This document shows positions 63,857 to 64,000 of a DNA stretch of 64,000 nucleotides, in pieces. The stretch comes from Streptomyces sp. SID10853 (GTDB lineage Bacteria; Actinomycetota; Actinomycetes; Streptomycetales; Streptomycetaceae), in assembly GCF_010548145.1 (NCBI RefSeq), contig NZ_JAAGLN010000007.1, positions 1 through 64,000 on the forward strand, read 5' to 3'. The notes beneath the pieces were generated by a model. The model saw only the letters and a program-made list of their open reading frames with translations, searched no databases and was not told the origin of the DNA. The number at the start of each line of letters is the position of its first letter. Position 1 is the first letter of the stretch. Both the position numbers and the translations under genes were made by a program.

Positions 63857-64000
63857 GGTTCTCCCCTTTTTGTTCTTGTTCGTGTTATCGCCACGCCGGT
63901 TTGACCGGCATGATCGTAAGGGAGGCGCGGCGCCCTGCCCTTCCCGCCCCGTGCCACGCGGGCCGCCCCCTGTGGCCCGGCTCCGGTGGGGCGCACGACA

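Noticed and set aside
63799-64000. Minus-strand ORF at the right edge
   Set aside because: Overlaps the start of the small membrane protein gene and looks like a shadow; insufficient sequence to judge.

Overview
The window is high-G+C actinobacterial DNA, almost certainly the chromosome core of a Streptomyces species. The evidence is dense G+C-rich coding, GTG starts, many genes that appear leaderless (a TANNNT -10 box 6-7 nt before the start codon), and a full set of futalosine-pathway menaquinone genes beside Lrp, DUF4229, DUF4232 and LysM-BTAD proteins. There are no rRNA genes or CRISPR arrays, and I saw no tRNA.

Layout. 1-6.7 kb: the mqn cluster (mqnL, mqnP, mqnM, an Lrp regulator, mqnE), a GNAT acetyltransferase and a DUF4229 membrane protein. 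6.9-8.5 kb: a dicarboxylate/amino-acid symporter behind a cysteine-containing leader peptide. 8.6-15.9 kb: a lipid-metabolism group (TetR regulator, MaoC-type dehydratase, long FabG-like reductase, thiolase, acyl-CoA ligase) linked by shared TTACTC-NN-GAGTAA operators. 16-18.6 kb: cold-shock protein, mqnA, a DUF4232 lipoprotein. 18.9-30.7 kb: a reduced type VII secretion locus, with a membrane Ser/Thr kinase carrying a beta-propeller, an FHA-bearing EssC/EccC-type ATPase, a WXG100-like protein and a five-gene minus-strand operon of WXG100-like and unknown proteins. 31-33 kb: the first of three copies of a lipoprotein plus secreted cysteine-protein pair. 33.6-43.1 kb: a Tad/Flp pilus operon that ends with the second copy of the pair. 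43.2-52.3 kb: a polymorphic-toxin region with an orphan frameshifted RHS nuclease tip and SUKH immunity gene, a methyltransferase, a decayed IS3 element next to an IS630-type remnant, and a full-length WXG-RHS toxin with coupled immunity gene and small partner. 52.5-54.2 kb: the third pair. 54.5-56.7 kb: galE and an aldo/keto reductase. 57-60 kb: a membrane LysM-BTAD protein. 60.3-62 kb: mqnC and a small imidazolonepropionase-like protein. 62-63.9 kb: a chloramphenicol-phosphotransferase-like kinase, a methyltransferase and a small membrane protein.

How the parts work together. MqnA, MqnE and MqnC make the early futalosine intermediates; MqnL, MqnP and MqnM are the late decarboxylase, prenyltransferase and flavin prenyltransferase (mqnB and mqnD are not here). 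Between mqnA and mqnC lies about 43 kb devoted to the cell surface: a T7SS-like ATPase with candidate cargo, a Tad pilus, polymorphic toxins, and three copies of an undescribed two-gene surface module whose genes overlap in every copy. The most novel items are that triplicated module, the minimal kinase/FHA-ATPase/WXG locus, the leader peptide that points to cystine uptake, and the shared fatty-acid operators.
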